From Liolophura sinensis (Eukaryota; Mollusca; Polyplacophora; Chitonida; Chitonidae), in the NCBI RefSeq assembly GCF_032854445.1, contig NC_088301.1, forward strand, positions 37,681,187 through 37,745,186: a DNA stretch of 64,000 bases. The letters run 5' to 3'. Positions 57,966-64,000 of this stretch are shown here, in pieces (position 1 is the first letter of the stretch; each line of letters starts with the position of its first letter). The position numbers and the translations under genes are program-made. A model generated the notes under the pieces. It was given only the letters and a program-made list of their open reading frames with translations, was not told where the DNA came from and did not search any database.

Positions 57966-58686
57966 GACACGCCAGTTTTTGCAGTTATAACTTGTGACGT
58001 TGATTGGTCACATAACACACAGGATCTAACAAATCTTACAGGGCGAGATATGTACACGACATATGCAAGACCCTTGGACATGTTGTCGTCCATGGGGGAG
58101 TGAGGTTATCGGCCGTTTGTTGCGGTTGACTGTTTTGCAAAGGGAATATTTCTCTAATTTTCAAGGGTAAACCTGGCCTAGCCTGAGTTTGTCTCCTGTA
58201 TGTATGTATGTATGTATATATGTATATAGTTGTTACCGTCTCTCTTCGGGCAGTTATTTAGTCGTAAATCGCCGATATATTTCAGTTATTCCTATATTAT
58301 TATCTTTGTTTACCCTGTTGTTGTTGTATCACTGTGCACAAACACAACTGGTGCCTGGCCTGGTCTAAATGTGCAAGTAGTCTTATTTAGTGTAAGTCTA
58401 AAACGCTCTTTAGGAATTTATATCTTATTAGGTTAATCTCTTTAGGTTAGCTCTGAATTGTTAGGTGCTAAGTTCAAATCCTGTGAATGCACTGTACATT
58501 TCTGCACTTTTTTACTAGAGCTTCTGTCGCCTTTCCCTCTCCCTGAGTCGCCCAAGGGTATTTTCTCTCTCCTAACTGTGTGTATATAACATATGCCGAT
58601 GTCCAGTGCACCTAACTGATTAGTTTGTAGGACCAGACCTCTTTAGAAGTAGGCATTGTTAGTGACATAACTATCTGTAGGTTATA
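57966..58686. other. Possible 5' region of the LINE; TATG microsatellite
   Basis: Includes a TGTA/TATG tract at 58198-58229. The 5' end of the LINE could not be placed, so part of this may be its 5' UTR. Confidence 0.4.
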
Positions 58687-59949
58687 ATGGAAGAAGACGT
58701 CGACAACTCAGACATGGTGGTCCACGTTCCTGGAGCTTATCGCGGTGAACGAGATAGAGATCGCTCCCAGAGTACAGACCGCGAGTATGGGAAAAGGGCC
58801 CGTGAACAGCCAAGATCCTCAGGTAAAGAATTTTAATGTGATTATGGCTGCAGAAGGCGAGACCCCTATTGTAAACATTAACCCTGTAAAATTCAGCAGT
58901 GCTTTACAGAAAGCAGTGGGCAACATAAAATGTGTTAAGAAGATTCAGTCCAAAGATTACCTTGTTTCATGCTCAAACCAGGTAAGTAAGACTAAAAAAG
59001 TACTACTACTGAATCTCGATCATATTATGGGTAGGCATACAAAGTGTGGGCTACAAAGCAAATCTTCTGTGTAATACAGACAAGCTGGTCGATCAGATCT
59101 CTTTAAGCGGTGTTATTTACGGTGTTGGGGAAGAAGTTACCGAGGCGGAAGTACTAGCTTGTTTGAGAAACTATAAGTGTTTTCAGGTTGAGAAGCTGAC
59201 TAAATACGGGGCACTTCTTGTAATGATACCGTGTTGTCTTTTGATTCTGACACTCTCCCAGCAGAAATTAAGCTTGGCTATAAGATGTTTACAGTGAAAC
59301 CTTAAAACCCCCTGTTTTGCGGTGTTTCTGGTGCCAGCGCCTAAACCATATTGTCTCCGAGCGTAGAGGTAAGGTAAGATGTCCACGCTGCGGTTAAGCT
59401 CATGATTATGAGTCCTGCCCTAATAAAGAAATGCCAAAGTGTGCCAATTGTGGAGATGGACACAGTGCTGCTTACGCTGGCTGTCCAATGCAGAAGGGAG
59501 CAAATAAGGCACAGTACATTAAAGTTACTAAAAAGGTTGCTTTGCAGAGGCTTTAAAAAGCCTGCGCGAGTCAAGGGTTTCCTTCGATCCGCTAAATTTG
59601 TCCCAAGATCCAGCTTTCGTGAGCGCCCATTATCTTTCCCAACCATCACAACATCTACGTCCCTCTGTGGTGGCTCAGTCAGAGATGTACCAGTGATGAA
59701 AAGTATTGCTGTACAGACCGATGCAGAAGTAGCTGTACAATCAGATGTCATTTCAGCAGTCTCGTTGTCCAGTGTAGTGACGCTATTCACTGAAATCATT
59801 TTCCATTGTATCAAAATAAATGCATCTAAAAGTACTGAGGTCATTGACTTTATAACTAAGAGTACCGAACACCATCTTGGAGGTGACGTTGTTGACGCAG
59901 CAGAGCTCTCAGCTGTTATAAAACAAAGAAATACTCCCCGTAAATAATG
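58687..59949 (+). pseudogene. LINE ORF1 (gag-like, zinc knuckles), frame-broken
   Basis: The ATG at 58687 opens MEEDVDNSDMVVHVPGAYRG with an Arg/Asp-rich N-terminus. After a frame change comes an RRM-like stretch (VNINPVKFSSALQKAVGNI, near 58870-58925; GVIYGVGEEVTEAEVLACL, near 59110-59170). Next is a three-knuckle zinc region at 59323-59487: CFWC, CPRCG and CANCGDGHSAAYAGCP, interrupted by a TAA at 59395-59397. The tail (59690-59947) is open and includes SIAVQTDAEVAVQ. This architecture is that of ORF1 in Jockey/I-type LINEs, an RNA-binding chaperone. At least four frameshifts or stops are present. Confidence 0.8.
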
Positions 59950-61278
59950 GATCATAAGCATGTGTATCAATATTGTTTCGTAACTCTTCTTTACCTAATG
60001 ACGCTGACAATTCTGCACAGTCTCTTTGTGCCCACGGCCAAGAATTTAAATTATGTATATCCAATACGGAAATCCACCCACATGTAGTTTGTCAGCAAGA
60101 AACATTCCTTAAACCTCATTTGGATTTTATTATTCCAGGCTGCTCAGTGAAAAGAACAGATAAAGGATTCTCCCCTAGAGGTGGCCTAGCTATATTCATC
60201 AAAGATGGTATTTCATACACAGAGGTAAAGCTTACTGTATTCAATTCTTTTGAATGTCAATGCTATCGGTTAGCTCTGTCCTGGCGGAAGCCAATTAATG
60301 TTGTTAATCTGTACAACCCTTGCAACAAGCTACGACTAACCGAGCTAAATTCCCAGGTCAGCACTTTGACGGGATCATATATCATCTGTGGGGTCTTTAA
60401 TTCTCATCACATGGCGTGGTGCTGCTCTCATACTGGTAAAGCAGTTTGTGAGTTGATCGAGGAAAATAATCTTGTTGTTTTGAATAACGGGTCAGGCACT
60501 CGACTGGACATCCCCACCGGAAATTTTTCAGCAATAGATCTCACTTTTCAATTTTCCAATTGTTACTAGTTTAGAAGTCTGCCCTCACACTAACCATCAG
60601 GGTTATCCTCCTCGATGGAAACTTAACAAAGCTGATTGGTTCAAATATAGAGAGGAATGTAAACCGGGGCTTACAAACAGTCTTTTTAGTGAAGTTGTTG
60701 ATGTGTTTTCAAATAATGTGGTTAAGGCTATCAATTCTGCTGCTGGAATGTCCATCCCCCGTACGTCTGGTGATGGCATAGCAAGGACCCATGTGCCATG
60801 GTGGAGCAATGAGTGCGCTGACGCCATCAGAAACAGAAAGTGAGCTAAGAACAAGAACAAGAGATGGACGAACTAAAAAACTTTTTCGTTAGCTTGTGGC
60901 AGTGTGTCTGGGATAATAACACGAAGGGGAGGTTTTTCCATCAAATGTTTCCGCTTGTGACCTCTCGGCTTGTGTAGCCTTCTACTAGACGGGCAGATGT
61001 CCTAGTTCACCGACTGGCCTCGGGTCATTTCCCAGTGAATTCATATCTACATAGATTCAGTCAGCATGACTCAGGTCTTTGTGAGACCCGTTTAGTAGAA
61101 GATTCCCCCTCACACCTATTATTTCATTGCAAAACTTATAATAATGCAAGAAAATTTTTTTGCAGATCTAATTAAAGGTGGGGTCACTAACCCTTCCTTG
61201 AAAACTGTGTTCAGATCGTTACATAATGAAAGCCTCCAGGCTGTTGCCTCCTTTTTACTACGATCTAAGAAATTCTAG
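59950..61278 (+). pseudogene. LINE ORF2 remnant: endonuclease and C-terminus, RT deleted
   Basis: The APE-type endonuclease domain reads HPHVVCQQETFLKP, RGGLAIFIKDGISYTEV, INVVNLYNPC, YIICGVFNSHH and RLDIPTGNFSAIDLT (59973-60569). The Asp expected in the GDFN motif is Val. A linker frame (60601-60843) contains PPRWKLNKADWFKYREE and PWWSNECADAI. It then passes directly, at about 60844-60870, into the protein's far C-terminus: LWQCVWDNNTKGRFF, LASGHFPVNSYLHRF, EDSPSHLLFHC (to 61175), and after a one-base shift FRSLHNESLQAV to a TAG at 61276-61278. The entire reverse transcriptase is missing. It is therefore an internally deleted Jockey/I-superfamily copy. Confidence 0.82.
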
Positions 61279-61490
61279 ATAGTATGTAGTTATTAGTTCA
61301 AGGTTTAGTGAATTGATATAATATTGGCCTAATGACCATCTTGTCTCAGAACTGAGTTCCCTTTCCATTGTCTTTGAATCTCTGTCCATCCACTTATATA
61401 TCTGTATCTATGCGAAACCCTCCCTTTTACACCTGTGTTTAAAAGGAGGCTACCCCACATAATAAACTGATGGTGAGGAAACCGTTTTGG
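61279..61490 (+). other. Probable 3' UTR of the LINE
   Basis: Non-coding sequence after the ORF2 stop, including a CCTCCCTTTT ... AAAAGGAGG stem near 61420-61449 and AATAAA at 61461-61466. The exact 3' end and target duplication were not found. Confidence 0.35.
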
Positions 61491-63786
61491 TCTTTGTACA
61501 AATATTGATCCGGATAAGATATACCATCTGGAGAGTTTGTACTAAGGGGTGTGTAATTTGTTACTATTCATGCATTTACATGAACAGTTAGACTAAAACC
61601 TTAACAGACGTCAATTGACAAGAGGCCGTATTTCACCGGTTACGTGTGACCATTTGTCATCTATCAAACTGTTGTGGCTGCTCTGCTTTTTCTCTCTATG
61701 CTATACACCTTAATTATATTGTGGTTTCCCTTAAATCCATCGACGATCGATATATATCTTTCACAGCCTTTGCTATATATGGATTGCTTAAAGCTAGCAA
61801 ATTATCAGTACACCGTTTAGTGAATGAGAAATATCGGGCCTTGTGAGAATTACAAGTTTTTGTCAGCCAAATTGGGGGCTTAATTGGTATCGAATGGAAT
61901 ACCTATACACTGTTGATATATGGTTTCTCCGAATTTCACATAGATCCTATTAATGAGAAACTCAAGCAACTCGATGAACAGCGAAACATTCCATGAATGG
62001 CAACCCTTGTATGTAGCTGGACTGAAGAAGGCTTCGTTGCCTTTGACGTTAACGTAACGGTGACCAGTTTTATTAAACACCGATACAATTACTGATAAAA
62101 ATTCTAACAGTTAAACCTGTGTGAGGTATTGAAGTACAGAAACTGGAGAAATCCCAAGTGGAGATGTCCTTGTACTGTACGTATAGTTGAGCGTCGAGTT
62201 CTACAGTGAGACGTTCTGAGTTTTAAGATTTTGTTGGCATTGCACAACAGTATTTTTTCTAAAAGTAACTGTATTTTTGGCAATGGCTTCGTTATTAAGA
62301 GAGTAGATACAAGTTTGATGATAGTCTCTTGATCCCACGATAAAGTGAGCTTTGTATGGGGATTTATTTATTTTTGGAATCCAGTAAAGGTGTGTTACAT
62401 TGGTGTGACGGTAAGGTACGGATATAGTCCTCTTTTTAAGAAAGGACTAATGTTTTTTAAACAGTTCCTTCAGAGTATTGGTGGTTCTGGAATACGCCGA
62501 TGCTGCGGAAGTTGTTGTAGTGGTATTAAGCTCTTCTACAAGAACCTGTTAGTAATATTATACCCTTAGGAGCTTTGTCCGAAGGAACAATACAAGTACG
62601 TTTCGCTCGGTAGGGTCCTTGTTTGACTGTGACATGAGCATTTAGCATTAACACAGTAGAATGCATTCACAACCTTTTTCTTCACTAGCTTAAGCTCAAG
62701 GCCTGAAGGTTCTACCTTCTCCCGTTCACACCATTTTTTGCAACGTTTTCAAGCGCGGAAAGTACAGTTTTCTTATTACCATTCATTTATATTTCTTGGT
62801 TCTCTGTACTTGGGATCCCTCACGAGCATACTTCGTAGATCATCTATTTACAATATTAAGGTCACCAGTCATATTATGTTTACATGTATTGGTGAAGTCT
62901 GACGATTCACAGTCACAACTGTATCTACCAGAAGTATAATCACACATCACAACATCTTTAAATGCTTTCACGTAATTAAATCTCTTGGAAGCGATTGGTT
63001 AAGTATATTATTAGGAAATGCCTAGAGGCTCTCGTATACTGAAATAATTCGGCACTTCATTGCTAATCTCTGGATCATTTACAATTCGCGGTATGTTTAT
63101 TAAATCAAAACTCGTATCTAGGAACATTAAATTTAGGAACAATCTATTTTTAGCAATTTGAACTGTTCTGAATGGATGATAAAGTCAAAAAGGATATGTC
63201 CTGACATATACGGATCACATGTTGTGGTACAGAAAGTGTACAAGTGGTCGGTACTTCTGTATCCACTTTACTTAATATTTGAAGAGGAAGGGCTCATAAT
63301 ACTGTGTGCAGAGCGTGCATGCTATCAGTTGTTTAAGATAACCCTACCGGGTTGTTGACACTAATGTTGGTATGAATCCTCACCTTTTTAAACTTTCTTT
63401 TACAATGCCTGCGATGACTTCTTTGTTCGCATTTAATCAGTTGTGTTATGTCAGAATTGTGTGGTTGACTGGATGTTACGTTACCAACTCCAGTAGCATT
63501 GTCATTTGTGTTAGGCGACGCTTTGGGAGTTGGCCTTGCGATTGTTGACCTGGAACGTCCATATTGGTTGAAGGCTATGTCGACGCATAGATTTCTACTT
63601 TTTACCGTGAGATGGCCACAAATGAAGATAAAATGACTCATGTCCCTCTTCCAGTCAGTCTTCTGTAAGTCCAGAAATTAGCACATTCTCTTTTCCCTTT
63701 TAAATACTGTATCTGCTCTCGCGTCGTCTTCTCGTTTGAAGTACTTGGAGTATTCAGACTCTCTTTCCCGTTTCATATATTTGCAG
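61491..63786. other. Intergenic, dispersed repeat fragments
   Basis: 61790-61870 and 63876-63998 share AGCTAGCA, ATCAGTA and TAGTGAATGAGAAA and end in GTCAGCCAAA. A block at 63535-63590 (ACCTGGAACGTCC, GTCGACGCATAGATTT) resembles the edges of dispersed repeat copies 1 and 3. No gene recognised. Confidence 0.45.
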
Positions 63787-63867
63787 GTCAGCATGACTGG
63801 CGAAACGCATGGCAGCCATTGTGTACATTTAGTAGACGATGACAGGGTCAGACGAGTGCTGTGTGAG
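63787..63867 (+). CDS. Possible isolated coding exon
   Basis: Bounded by a pyrimidine-rich acceptor ending ATATTTGCAG and a donor GAG|GTAAAC. Open for exactly 27 codons and containing MTGETHGSHCVHLVDDDR. It is near the window edge, so neighbouring exons cannot be checked. The protein segment is not recognised, and chance occurrence is quite possible. Confidence 0.2.
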
Positions 63868-64000
63868 GTAAACATTTCTTACAGCTAGCAGATCATCAGT
63901 ATATCTATTAGTGAATGAGAAAGATTGACCCTGATTGTTCTCTAATAATATCTGCACACAGTCGTGTTCAAACCAGAACAAGTGTTGGTCAGCCAAAAGG

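Overview
The window looks like a stretch of an animal nuclear genome, most likely a bivalve or other mollusc. There are no operons. One gene has 16 coding exons with GT-AG introns, the sequence is AT-rich with microsatellites and a 200-N assembly gap, and there are tRNA-derived SINEs of a kind I associate with bivalves and other lophotrochozoans. The species cannot be named from the sequence alone. LAYOUT. 1-23.9 kb is intergenic. It holds dispersed repeats, an AC/AT microsatellite, a long inverted-repeat pair (14.0/15.8 kb), a nearly perfect 343-bp hairpin (16.77-17.11 kb), a SINE with a 13-bp target-site duplication (17.3-17.7 kb), a second SINE family, and the 3' end of an L1/Tx1-like LINE (19.6-20.3 kb). 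23.98-41.16 kb (+) holds the only convincing host gene, an orthologue of SARA/endofin (ZFYVE9/ZFYVE16): N-terminal acidic motif, long unstructured region, FYVE zinc finger, Smad-binding domain and conserved C-terminal domain. The 3' exons are clean. The large exon 2 carries one in-frame stop and several frame changes, all between 24.4 and 25.6 kb. 42-49 kb is intergenic with SINE copies, a 202-bp TA-flanked MITE and local duplications. 49.3-61.5 kb is a graveyard of mobile elements: a decayed Crypton-like tyrosine recombinase, a decayed copy of an uncharacterised multi-copy family with a possible D-D-E arrangement (split by an insertion carrying a hAT-like fragment and a SINE remnant), a second fragment of that family, an inverted duplication of a dispersed repeat, and a Jockey/I-type LINE that has lost its reverse transcriptase. 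61.5-64 kb is intergenic, with one possible exon near the end. HOW THE PARTS RELATE. The SARA-like protein is expected to sit on PI3P-rich early endosomes through its FYVE finger and to present Smad proteins to TGF-beta-type receptors. The remaining content is mostly transposable-element debris. The two SINE families share the end of their 3' tail, which suggests they were copied by the same LINE machinery. The best candidate for something undescribed is the 51.1-54.7 kb family and its 56.4 kb relative. It has the layout of an RNase H-fold DDE transposase, but I cannot match it to a named superfamily. All calls were made by eye, without alignment or database search.
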